This document shows positions 1 through 7,302 of a DNA stretch of 7,608 bases, piece after piece. The DNA lies in the NCBI GenBank assembly GCA_007127275.1, contig SKZP01000058.1:1-7608 (forward strand), in the 5' to 3' direction. Every line of letters begins with the position of its first letter. The first letter of the stretch is position 1. The notes under the pieces are model-generated. The model worked only from the letters and a program-made list of their open reading frames with translations, had not been told where the DNA came from and ran no database searches. This stretch comes from Planctomycetota bacterium. Its GTDB lineage: Bacteria; Planctomycetota; UBA8742; SKZP01. A program made the translations under genes and the position numbers.

Positions 1-1
1 A

Positions 2-862
<861 letters not shown>

Positions 863-1043
863 CGGGCACGTCCGTTTCCGCCCACCTCCGCGCATGCGTT
901 TGCGCTGGCTCTGTGCGGGGTACCGTTTCGACCTGTGACACGTTCCCTTTGCGAGCGTTTTTCGCTGGACGGGCATGTTGGGACCGTGGTCTTGTCTCGT
1001 GAGGCGTGACGCGGTGGTGGCGGAACTTCATGGGGCCGGGCGC

Positions 1044-2777
1044 ATGAGTGGGAGTAACGGCGAGTCGGCGGACCGTGGCGGCATCGAGTTGGTCTGGCCG
1101 GGCAAGTATACGGCCGACGGAACGCGCGCGACCGCGCCCCCCTTGCGTGTGCGGCCGTGTTTCGAGGTGCGCGAGCGCGTCGGCGCAGAGGATGCGGCGT
1201 CGAACCGGCTGATCCTCGGGGAGAACCGGCTCGTGATGGAGGCGCTGCTTGCCGAGCCGTCGCCGCCGCAGATTGACCTGATCTACCTCGACCCGCCGTT
1301 TGCGGTGCAGACCACGCATTCCGCGCGTGTCTCGCTGGAGAACGAAGGTGGCGCTGAGCGGGCGGAGGTACCGGCGTATGCGGACCGTTTCGTGCCGGAG
1401 GTGTACCTGGAGATGATGGCGACGCGGCTCGAGCTTGCGCGCAAGCTGCTTGCTCCGCAGGGACTGCTCTTTCTGCATTGCGACACGCGGGCGAGCGCCT
1501 GGTTGCGCTTGCTGCTCGACGAGATCTTTTCGCGGAAGCGCTTCCTCAACGAAATCATCTGGCACTACCGCTCCGGCGGCCGACCGCGCGACGGGCGCTT
1601 TGCGGCCAAGCACGACACCATCCTCGTTTACGCGAAAAGCAAAGACTGGCACCTCGACGCGAGTGCGGTCGGTGAACGGCGCGGCGCGGCGAAGCGCAAC
1701 AACATGAAGCGCGACGTGGACGAGACCGGCCGCAGCACTTTCAGCATCCGGTCCGGCAACCGCGTCTACACGTATGCCGAGGACGAGCGGATGAGCGCTG
1801 CCGACGTCTGGACCGACATCAGCCACCTCCATCAGCGCGACCCGCAGCGCTCGGGCTACCCGACGCAAAAGCCGGAGGCGCTGCTCGAGCGGATCATTCT
1901 GGCCGCGAGCCGCCCCGGGGACCTCGTCGCCGACTTCTTCTGCGGCAGCGGCACCGCCGGCGTTGTCGCGCAACGCCACGGCCGGCGTTTCCTGTTGAGC
2001 GACCTGAGCGAGCTCGCCATTTACACCACCCGCAACCGCTTGCTCGCGACGACGCCCGAGGCCGCCTTCGAGGTTGCCACGCTCGGCCACGGGGAAGCGC
2101 AGCAGTTTCGCGCCGAGCATCCGGGCAACGCCGAGTCCTTCCGCGACGCCTTGCTCACCACCTGTGGCCTGAACCGTGCGGAGACACCGCCGGCACACGG
2201 TACGCTTGCGGACGGCACGCCGGTGCTTGTCGCCGAGTCCACGGAGCTGGCGCAGCCGGAGCTCGAAGCGCTCGTTGCTCGGATGGGCAACGCCGAGCGC
2301 GTCGTCGTACTCGCGTGGCAATTCAGCGACGAGGCGCGTGCGTTCGCCGCGCAAACCGCGCATGTGGTCCTGGGACGCATTCCGCGAAGCGTGCTGTTGC
2401 CGAGCCGGCCGCCCTCGCCACTTGTGTGGAGCGTGCCGGCGCTTACCGCCGAGGCCCACTACTGCGCGCAACGTAGGCGCCTAGAGGTGCGGCTCGAGAG
2501 CTACGAGCTCGAGCTGCTCGCCGGGCCGGCGCGACTTGCGCAACAGGTCCGCAACGCCGCTCACTTCAATCCGCTGGCGCATCTCGCCCAGTGTGGCGTC
2601 GTCGAGGATGCGCACGCACCGCGCCGCATCGTCGCAAGCAGCGAGCAAGCGAGCTTCGACGTTCCCTGGCCGGCCGAGGCAGCCGTGCCGCACACGCTTC
2701 ACGTGCAAACAATCAGCCGGTTCGGAGATTGCGACGTTCACCCCGTACCGGTGCACGTCGAGAACGCGTCGGCGTGA
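1044..2777 (+). CDS. Beta-class site-specific DNA methyltransferase (type III Mod-like, probably N6-adenine)
   Basis: 577 residues from the ATG at 1044. An in-frame ATG at 975 would add 23 residues of unconvincing sequence; 1044 is preferred because a GGGG stretch lies 8 nt upstream and the protein then begins just before a conserved-looking segment (GGIELVWPGKY). It transfers methyl from S-adenosylmethionine to a DNA base. Catalytic motif IV is DPPF (residues 83-86) within DLIYLDPPF; Asp rather than Ser at the first position favours N6-adenine. The cofactor motif I, DFFCGSGT (297-304), lies after motif IV and directly follows the motif X region YPTQKPEALLERI. That order defines the beta class, which includes type III Mod subunits. 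The short target-recognition region should fall at roughly 190-270. The last ~240 residues lie outside the methyltransferase fold; this resembles the C-terminal extension of COG2189 Mod proteins. No restriction or helicase gene adjoins it, so it looks solitary here. The recognition sequence cannot be predicted. Confidence 0.92.
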   Translation: MSGSNGESADRGGIELVWPGKYTADGTRATAPPLRVRPCFEVRERVGAEDAASNRLILGENRLVMEALLAEPSPPQIDLIYLDPPFAVQTTHSARVSLENEGGAERAEVPAYADRFVPEVYLEMMATRLELARKLLAPQGLLFLHCDTRASAWLRLLLDEIFSRKRFLNEIIWHYRSGGRPRDGRFAAKHDTILVYAKSKDWHLDASAVGERRGAAKRNNMKRDVDETGRSTFSIRSGNRVYTYAEDERMSAADVWTDISHLHQRDPQRSGYPTQKPEALLERIILAASRPGDLVADFFCGSGTAGVVAQRHGRRFLLSDLSELAIYTTRNRLLATTPEAAFEVATLGHGEAQQFRAEHPGNAESFRDALLTTCGLNRAETPPAHGTLADGTPVLVAESTELAQPELEALVARMGNAERVVVLAWQFSDEARAFAAQTAHVVLGRIPRSVLLPSRPPSPLVWSVPALTAEAHYCAQRRRLEVRLESYELELLAGPARLAQQVRNAAHFNPLAHLAQCGVVEDAHAPRRIVASSEQASFDVPWPAEAAVPHTLHVQTISRFGDCDVHPVPVHVENASA

Positions 2778-2925
2778 GCACCCGCGCACGAACTCTGCCC
2801 TCTTCCCGAATGCGGCAGCACCGCTTGTTGACCGGGCTGGGGCGACGTCGCCACGTCGAGCAGCGCAGCGAGCGCCAACTCGCCCCTGCGAATTAGCGCA
2901 GCCAGCAAGAATTTTGAGTTAGGTT
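2778..2925. other. Convergent intergenic region between methyltransferase and pepA
   Basis: 148 bp between two stop codons on opposite strands. It contains a perfect 12-bp palindrome at 2841-2852 (GGCGACGTCGCC) and a short GC-rich repeat area at 2854-2880. No hairpin followed by a T-run was found for either gene, so termination may be Rho-dependent. A 13-bp string at 2854-2866 (CGTCGAGCAGCGC) also occurs inside the MITE at 6434-6446. That is too short to be called a repeat copy. Confidence 0.5.
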
Positions 2926-4542
2926 CTACTTGCGCGCCTCGATCTCGCGCAGGATGGCGAGGCCGAGGCGCACGCCGAAGCCGGTCGCTCCCTGCGGGCC
3001 GTGCGGCTGGTCATTCGGCATCATCGCCATACTGGCCATGTCCACGTGCGCCCACCGTGTCTCTTTGCGCGTGACGAACTCTTCGAGAAACTTCGCGGCG
3101 CTGATCGTGCCGCCGGGGCGGCCCCCGGTGTTGCGGATGTCCGCCACTTTCGAGCGCAACAGCTCGCGGTACTCGTCCCACAACGGCAAGCGCCAGACTC
3201 GCTCGCCACTCTCCCTCCCGGCGTGCTCGACGAAACTCGCCACCTCGTCGTCCCGGGTCAGCAACGCCGCGCAAATCCCCTTGCCCAACGCAATGGTGCA
3301 GGCACCGGTGAGCGTCGCGAAGTCGAACATGTAGTCCGGCGTGTAGCTCTGGCACGCATACGACAATGCGTCGGCGAGGATCAGCCGGCCCTCGGCGTCG
3401 GTGTTGCCCACCTCGACGGTCTTGCCCGAGTACATTGTCAACACGTCGTCGACGGTGTAGGCGGAGCCGTTGATGAAATTCTGCGTCGCCGGGACGAGCC
3501 CGACGACACGCAGCTTCGGTTTGATACGTCCCACCGCATTCATCAAGCCGAGCACCGCCGCGGCGCCGGCCATATCCGCCTTCATGCCGACCTGCCCGTC
3601 GCTCGGTTTCAGACTGTAGCCGCCGGTGTCGAAGGTGATTCCTTTGCCGACGAAGCAGACGGTGGGGACGCGTTTCGCACCGGGTGAGTATTCGAGGCAA
3701 ATCAGCCTCGCCGGAATGTCCGCACCCTGATTTACCGCAAGCAGGCCGCCGAAGCCAAGGCGTTCGAGCTCCGCCTTTTGCAGCACACGAGCGGCCAGGG
3801 CGGACTCGGCGCTGCCCGAGCTCTTCTTCTTGCTACCGCCCTTCGACTTTTTCGCGCCGCTTCCGCCACGTTTGCCGGAGGCCTCCGCGAGCTGTTTCGC
3901 CGTCTCTTCGAGCGTAACCGGGGTGCAGTAATTCGGTGGCGCGTTGACGAGATCGCGAGCGAGGGCCACCCCCTCGGCGGTGTCTTGCGCACGTTGCACC
4001 GCGGCGCGGGACGCGGCATTCGCACCCTCGGCGAGCCAGACGTCGAGCGTGCGTAGCGAGGTGGTGCCGTGAGCATTGGTGCGCAGCGAGTACCGGTAGG
4101 CACCGAGCAGGAACCCTTCGGTGAACGCTTCCAGCGCCTCGACGGAGCCGTCCAACTCGCGCAGCTCCTCGGCAAAGAGCATGGCAACCTGCTCGGCGCC
4201 GAGCCGCTCGGCATGCATCGCCACCACCCCACCGAGTCGACGCAGATCCTCCGCGGTAAGCGGGCTGTTGTCCGCACCGAGTCCGACCACCAGCGTGTAG
4301 GCCGACTCGGACTCGTCACGCCCAGGGATGCTGAGAATGTCGAAGCGCTCCGCCTCGTACTCGGCGACGGCGAGCGACGCCGCGACGTACTCTGGCGCCT
4401 CGCCGAGCAAACGCGGCAAGTCCTGGCTCGCGCGCCGCCGGCGCGACGCGCCCGCTCCGTAAGATGCCGGCGCCTTCGCCGCAACGACCAGTACTTCCGC
4501 CCGAGTGGGCACACCCTTTTTCAAGATCACACGCTGCGACAT
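2926..4542 (-). CDS. pepA: Leucyl aminopeptidase (peptidase family M17)
   Basis: A cytosolic di-metal exopeptidase that removes N-terminal residues from peptides; in E. coli PepA also binds DNA in Xer recombination, which cannot be inferred here. I count 538 residues from the ATG at 4542 (MSQRVILKK). That ATG has GAGG five bases upstream and lies downstream of the candidate promoter at 4696-4725, so the frame extension to 4725 is not used. The N-terminal macro-like domain covers about 1-210. The catalytic domain has VGKGITFDTGG (metal ligands Lys300, Asp305), SLKPSDG (catalytic Lys312), MKADMAGAA (Asp323) and the M17 signature NTDAEGRLILADAL (ligands Asp382, Glu384; catalytic Arg386). All seven key residues are present, so it should be active. 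It is about 35 residues longer than E. coli PepA, largely because of a Lys/Ser/Gly-rich insertion at about 223-244 between the domains. It is divergent from lhgO and convergent with the methyltransferase gene, so it is probably monocistronic. Confidence 0.96.
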   Translation of the reverse strand: MSQRVILKKGVPTRAEVLVVAAKAPASYGAGASRRRRASQDLPRLLGEAPEYVAASLAVAEYEAERFDILSIPGRDESESAYTLVVGLGADNSPLTAEDLRRLGGVVAMHAERLGAEQVAMLFAEELRELDGSVEALEAFTEGFLLGAYRYSLRTNAHGTTSLRTLDVWLAEGANAASRAAVQRAQDTAEGVALARDLVNAPPNYCTPVTLEETAKQLAEASGKRGGSGAKKSKGGSKKKSSGSAESALAARVLQKAELERLGFGGLLAVNQGADIPARLICLEYSPGAKRVPTVCFVGKGITFDTGGYSLKPSDGQVGMKADMAGAAAVLGLMNAVGRIKPKLRVVGLVPATQNFINGSAYTVDDVLTMYSGKTVEVGNTDAEGRLILADALSYACQSYTPDYMFDFATLTGACTIALGKGICAALLTRDDEVASFVEHAGRESGERVWRLPLWDEYRELLRSKVADIRNTGGRPGGTISAAKFLEEFVTRKETRWAHVDMASMAMMPNDQPHGPQGATGFGVRLGLAILREIEARK

Positions 4543-4594
4543 CGACGCCTCATGCACGGGGGAGAACAGGCAACACTGCGGGGCGAAACGAAGA

Positions 4595-4615
4595 CAACCA
4601 GGCAAGGCCTGGTTG
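4595..4615 (-). promoter_or_regulatory. Perfect 9-bp hairpin in the pepA 5' leader
   Basis: CAACCAGGC (4595-4603), a 3-nt spacer, then its exact reverse complement at 4607-4615. It would form in the pepA leader mRNA, about 53-73 nt before the start codon. No T-run follows on the minus strand, so it is not an ordinary terminator. It could affect mRNA stability or bind a protein as a DNA palindrome. The structure is seen; the role is inferred. Confidence 0.5.
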
Positions 4616-4695
4616 CTTCTTCGGGCGTTCGCTCCACCTTCTACAGCTCTGTCGAGCCCATCCTCGCAGGTGCATGCACGCTGCGATGTCTTCGA

Positions 4696-4725
4696 AATAT
4701 AGCAGCGGCACACGGCGCAAATCAA
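4696..4725 (-). promoter_or_regulatory. Candidate sigma70-type promoter for pepA
   Basis: On the minus strand, TTGATT (4720-4725) is separated by 18 nt from TATATT (4696-4701). The -10 is preceded by TGC, which makes a canonical extended -10 (TGnTATATT). The -10 matches 5 of 6 and the -35 matches 4 of 6 consensus bases. It is the most AT-rich spot in the intergenic region. Transcription would start near 4689, giving a leader of about 147 nt that contains the 4595-4615 hairpin. Confidence 0.6.
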
Positions 4726-4998
4726 CTGAAAAGAGATTGACGCGCTCCTCGCGACTCACGCAGCCGTCGCCCGCAAACGCCCGAAACAAGGGGGCTGAAA
4801 GCCGGGCAACGAGTCGACCAACGAGCGAAGGAAACGATGCACGACGATTTTTTTCGTGCCGTCGTTGGTTACGACACGAGGCGCACGCCTCGTTGCGCTT
4901 GCAACGTCGCGTGCTTCGCTCTACGGTGTGCACCGCTCAACTCCCCGTCGTCGGCCGTTTGCGCCGGTGCGCGAGGCCGTGAAACTCGGGCCGCTAGC

Positions 4999-6258
4999 AT
5001 GAACGTCGACACGCAGCAGGTGGTCGTTCCCACGTCTCCTGACCGAGCCCTCCCTCGTCGCGCCGATGTGGCCATTATTGGCGGAGGGATGGTGGGGTTG
5101 GCGACGGCGTACCGCCTGGCGTGCGAACAGCCGGGGCTCGAGCTCGCCGTGCTCGAAAAGGAGCCGGCCCTCGCAACCCATCAAAGCGGGCGCAACTCGG
5201 GCGTGATTCACTCGGGGATCTATTACAAGCCGGGCTCACTCAAAGCGCGCACCTGCCGGGAGGGCAAGGCGCAGCTCGAAGCGTTTTGCACCGCCCAAGG
5301 AATTGCGTGGCGACGAACCGGCAAAGTGATCGTCGCGACGAACCCGGCCGAAGCGGCACGCCTCGACGACTTACTCGAACGCGGTCGCGCCAACGGCGTT
5401 GCCTGTAAACTCGTCGGGCCGGAGCGGTTGCGAGAGATTGAGCCGCACGCGGCAGGGGTTAGGGCCATTCATGTACCCGAGGCGGGCGTGGTCGACTTTG
5501 CCGCGGTCTGCCGGCGCCTTGGGGAGTTGTTGCGCGACGCGGGGCACACCGTGGCACTGGGGTGCGAGCTGGGCCGCGCCGAACCACTGGATACAGCCGG
5601 ACGCATCCGCCTACACACGAGCCACGGGAAACTCGTCGCCGAGCGAGTCGTTAACGCAGCCGGATTGCACGCCGACCGGGTGGCGCGGCGACTCACCGGA
5701 CGCAAGCCGCGAACGCGGATTGTCCCGTTTCGCGGCGAGTTCTACTACGTTGGCGGCAACGCCGCCGCGCTGTGCCGGGGACTAGTTTATCCCGTGCCGG
5801 ATCCCCGGTTTCCTTTTCTTGGCGTACACGTCACCCGCACGGTTCACGACTTGGTCGAATGCGGACCGAACGCCGTGCTCGCCTTGCAGCGGGAAGGGTA
5901 CACGAAACGCCATGTCAGCGCCCGGGAGCTGGCGCGACTGCTGAGTACGCCGGGACTTGTCCCGCTGCTTGCGCGGCACTGGCGCACGGGACTCAAGGAG
6001 CTTGTCCGTTCGAGCTCGACGCGTGCCTTCGCACGGTCGGTGCAGCAACTCCTTCCCGGGGTGACTGTGCAAGACCTCGACCCGGCCCCGGTCGGCGTGC
6101 GAGCGCAGGCTGTGGAACGAGGCGGCCGACTCGTCGACGACTTTCGCTTGGAAACGAGCAGACGAGTGGTCAACGTGCTCAACGCTCCCTCACCGGCGGC
6201 AACGGCCGCCTTCGCCATTGCCTCCCATATCCGCGACGCATTCGCAGAGCGAAGATAG
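4999..6258 (+). CDS. lhgO: L-2-hydroxyglutarate oxidase (FAD-dependent, DAO family)
   Basis: Oxidises L-2-hydroxyglutarate to 2-oxoglutarate using FAD; in E. coli the electrons pass to the membrane quinone pool in the glutarate/lysine degradation route. I chose the ATG at 4999, giving 419 residues, close to the E. coli enzyme (about 422). The frame continues back to an ATG at 4837, but that extension is Cys/Arg-rich and precedes the expected N-terminus. Visible elements: Rossmann dinucleotide fold VAIIGGGMVGLATAYRL (glycines at 28-33) with ribose-binding Glu53; the family segment HQSGRNSGVIHSGIYY (61-76) near the flavin and substrate; VNAAG (218-222); RGEFYY (245-250); FPFLGVHVTR (271-280); GPNAVLALQREGY (289-301); and the C-terminal flavin-contacting GVRAQ (366-370) and NAPSPAATAAF (395-405). 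No truncation is seen. Its usual neighbours (glaH/csiD, gabD, gabT) are absent, so it seems to serve 2-hydroxyglutarate clearance alone. Ribosome binding at 4999 is not strong. Confidence 0.93.
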   Translation: MNVDTQQVVVPTSPDRALPRRADVAIIGGGMVGLATAYRLACEQPGLELAVLEKEPALATHQSGRNSGVIHSGIYYKPGSLKARTCREGKAQLEAFCTAQGIAWRRTGKVIVATNPAEAARLDDLLERGRANGVACKLVGPERLREIEPHAAGVRAIHVPEAGVVDFAAVCRRLGELLRDAGHTVALGCELGRAEPLDTAGRIRLHTSHGKLVAERVVNAAGLHADRVARRLTGRKPRTRIVPFRGEFYYVGGNAAALCRGLVYPVPDPRFPFLGVHVTRTVHDLVECGPNAVLALQREGYTKRHVSARELARLLSTPGLVPLLARHWRTGLKELVRSSSTRAFARSVQQLLPGVTVQDLDPAPVGVRAQAVERGGRLVDDFRLETSRRVVNVLNAPSPAATAAFAIASHIRDAFAERR

Positions 6259-6340
6259 CCGGCCCAGACGGAGGAGTCGTTTTCGGCGACGCGTCGTAGT
6301 AGCGGGGGTCACGTGGTCTTTTTCACTTGCGACGTTGGTT

Positions 6341-6374
6341 AGGAGCTGTCAGGAACTTGATTCCGAAGTTGAGC
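6341..6374 (+). repeat. Left terminal inverted repeat of the MITE-like element
   Basis: Begins AGGAGCTGTCAGGAA. It pairs with 6481-6514 at 30 of 34 positions. The four mismatches are at repeat positions 16, 19, 20 and 28. Confidence 0.85.
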
Positions 6375-6434
6375 GTTACGAGCGAAGGCTATGCAAGTCG
6401 GAGGAAGGTGAGCAGCGAAGGCGTGACGAGTCCC

Positions 6435-6486
6435 GTCGAGCAGCGCCACCGACGACAACGAAGCACCTTCGAGCGCAGGTGCTCAA
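6435..6486 (+). repeat. Dispersed repeat core, copy A (inside the MITE)
   Basis: This stretch aligns with 7177-7227 in the same orientation at 44 of 52 columns, with seven mismatches and a single one-base gap. It includes a 15-bp exact block (CACCGACGACAACGA at 6447-6461). Both copies are intergenic. Confidence 0.7.
6462..6483 (+). repeat. Internal hairpin of the MITE-like element
   Basis: AGCACCT (6462-6468) and AGGTGCT (6477-6483) form a perfect 7-bp stem with an 8-nt loop. It adjoins and slightly overlaps the inner edge of the right terminal repeat. The arms are not conserved in the related core at 7177-7227. Confidence 0.6.
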
Positions 6487-6514
6487 ATTCGGAAGTAATT
6501 TCCTGACAGCTCCT
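6481..6514 (-). repeat. Right terminal inverted repeat of the MITE-like element
   Basis: Ends TTCCTGACAGCTCCT and is the reverse-complement partner of 6341-6374. The acetyltransferase start codon lies 57 bp beyond its outer edge. Confidence 0.85.
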
Positions 6515-6571
6515 TGGCCATGACACAACACGAACCTCACCCACGGAATCAATCATGACGGGCTACTAGCC

Positions 6572-7162
6572 ATGTGTTCGCAACCTGATGCAAAGTCGCC
6601 ACTGTTGCCGCCGAAGTTGATCACTCAACGGTTGATCCTGCGACCGCCGACGGTGGCGGATGCGGAGTGGATCTTTCGTGGCTACGCAGGCGACTCGGAA
6701 AGTGTGCGTTACTTGACGTTTCGGCCGCATGCGAACGCCTCGACGGTGCGGACGTTTCTGGAGGAATTGCTTGCGGCGCATGATGCGGGTGAGCGGGTGC
6801 GTTTTGCGTATGTGCTCGCGTTGCGTGACGCCGAGGAAGGCGCGCCGGGCGTGGGAATGATTGATTTGCATTGGGACGGGCCGTCGAGTTTGGGTGCGTC
6901 GCTCGGCTATGTATTGGCCACGCCACACCGTGGCAAGGGGTACATGACCGAGGCCGGGCGGGCGCTCGTCGAGGCAGCACTTGCCACGGAGGCGTTGTGG
7001 CGCGTCTGGGCGGTCGCCGACACGGAAAACGTTGCCAGCCACCGCACACTCGAACGGATCGGCATGAGCTACGAAGGAACGCTGCGCCGTTTCATCGTTC
7101 ACCCGAACGTGCAATCGACACCGCGCGACGTCTACCTCTATGCGCGGGTCCGTTCCTCGTAA
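6572..7162 (+). CDS. GNAT-family N-acetyltransferase (RimJ/RimL-like)
   Basis: 196 residues, a normal length for the Acetyltransf_3 branch of GNAT enzymes, which move acetyl from acetyl-CoA to a protein N-terminus or a small-molecule amine. The N-terminal strand reads LITQRLILRPPTVADAEWIF (16-35), typical of RimJ/RimL proteins. The acetyl-CoA pyrophosphate-binding motif A is HRGKGYMTEA (119-128), fitting the R/Q-x-x-G-x-G/A pattern. NVASHRTLERIGMSYEGTLR (153-172) matches the conserved helix-strand near the cofactor. The substrate cannot be predicted; ribosomal-protein, toxin and antibiotic acetyltransferases share this signature. The ATG at 6572 has no clear Shine-Dalgarno. A four-codon ATG frame (6555-6569) ends just before it, so initiation may be weak or coupled. 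A MITE-like element lies 57 bp upstream and may supply or disrupt its promoter. Confidence 0.9.
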   Translation: MCSQPDAKSPLLPPKLITQRLILRPPTVADAEWIFRGYAGDSESVRYLTFRPHANASTVRTFLEELLAAHDAGERVRFAYVLALRDAEEGAPGVGMIDLHWDGPSSLGASLGYVLATPHRGKGYMTEAGRALVEAALATEALWRVWAVADTENVASHRTLERIGMSYEGTLRRFIVHPNVQSTPRDVYLYARVRSS

Positions 7163-7254
7163 GGACTCGCTCAACAGTCGAGCAGTGCACCGACGACAAC
7201 GACGTACCGTCGAGCGCTGTAGCTCAATACAAGAAGTTGTTGTTGAGCGAGCCC
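7163..7254. repeat. Inverted-repeat-bounded intergenic element
   Basis: A 92-bp segment starts directly after the acetyltransferase stop codon. Its ends, 7163-7176 (GGACTCGCTCAACA) and 7241-7254 (TGTTGAGCGAGCCC), are inverted repeats matching at 13 of 14 positions. The interior includes the core shared with the MITE-like element. A competing hairpin could form between 7222-7229 and 7241-7248, with one G-T pair. It lies between two convergent genes, so it may act in 3' end formation of either transcript, or it may be a second non-autonomous element. Structure seen, role unknown. Confidence 0.5.
7177..7227 (+). repeat. Dispersed repeat core, copy B
   Basis: About 85% identical to 6435-6486 in the same orientation. 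The shared blocks are GTCGAGCAG, CACCGACGACAACGA, TCGAGCGC and GCTCAA, in the same order with the same spacing apart from one missing base. The MITE's long terminal repeats are not present around this copy. Confidence 0.65.
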
Positions 7255-7302
7255 TACCTGCCGAATCCGAAGGCCGCACGCTTGCCGGTATGCGAAGCGG
7301 TG

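Larger units (their letters stand above)
4543..4998. other. Divergent pepA-lhgO intergenic region
   Basis: 456 bp without a supported gene; frames extending pepA to 4725 and lhgO back to 4837 cross it but give Cys/Arg-rich sequence with no family resemblance. It holds the pepA leader hairpin (4595-4615), the pepA promoter candidate (4696-4725) and two hairpins on the lhgO side: an imperfect stem 4833-4843/4855-4866 with a T-run in its loop, and a perfect 7-bp stem 4876-4882/4887-4893. The best lhgO promoter-like pair I could find, TTGCAA at 4899 with TACGGT at 4922, is weak. Confidence 0.6.
6341..6514. mobile_element. MITE-like element with 34-bp terminal inverted repeats
   Basis: 174 bp bounded by inverted repeats at 6341-6374 and 6481-6514 that match at 30 of 34 positions, including the outermost 15 without a mismatch. 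The element is too short to encode a transposase and lies wholly between genes, which fits a non-autonomous miniature inverted-repeat transposable element moved by a transposase encoded elsewhere. If the true ends are the GG at 6342 and the CC at 6513, the flanks TTGGTTA (6335-6341) and TTGGCCA (6514-6520) agree at 5 of 7 positions and could be a decayed target duplication. That is weak. The parent IS family cannot be named with confidence. Confidence 0.75.
6259..6571. other. lhgO-acetyltransferase intergenic region, mostly a MITE-like element
   Basis: 313 bp. The left 80 bp hold nothing definite apart from a 10-bp palindrome (CGACGCGTCG, 6287-6296). The middle is the element at 6341-6514. 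The last 57 bp lead into the acetyltransferase and include a tiny ATG-led frame of four codons (6555-6569) that stops two bases before the acetyltransferase start. A frame of 101 codons crossing the region (6218-6523) is judged non-coding. Confidence 0.6.

Noticed and set aside
937..957. A sigma54-like TGACAC...TTTGCG pattern upstream of the methyltransferase
   Set aside because: The required GG of the -24 element is missing and the spacing to the -12 GC is wrong.
2841..2852. The 12-bp palindrome GGCGACGTCGCC as a terminator
   Set aside because: It has no loop and no following T-run; short GC palindromes are expected at this base composition.
3001..3687. A 228-codon plus-strand frame (and a similar one at 4069-4740) opposite pepA
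   Set aside because: Both are shadows of the aminopeptidase gene. Their translations are Arg/His/Gly-rich without recognisable domains.
4543..4725. N-terminal extension of PepA by 61 residues
   Set aside because: The extension is Cys-rich and unlike the family, the promoter -10/-35 lies inside it, and a Shine-Dalgarno precedes the ATG at 4542.
4737..4765. TTGACG as a -35 box for lhgO
   Set aside because: No AT-rich -10 lies 16-18 bp downstream; that position is GC-rich.
4837..4998. N-terminal extension of LhgO by 54 residues
   Set aside because: It has no signal peptide character and is Cys/Arg-rich. The ATG at 4999 gives the family's usual length.
6218..6523. A 101-codon frame overlapping the end of lhgO and the MITE-like element
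   Set aside because: Its sequence is set by the lhgO 3' end and the repeat element, with no independent coding evidence.
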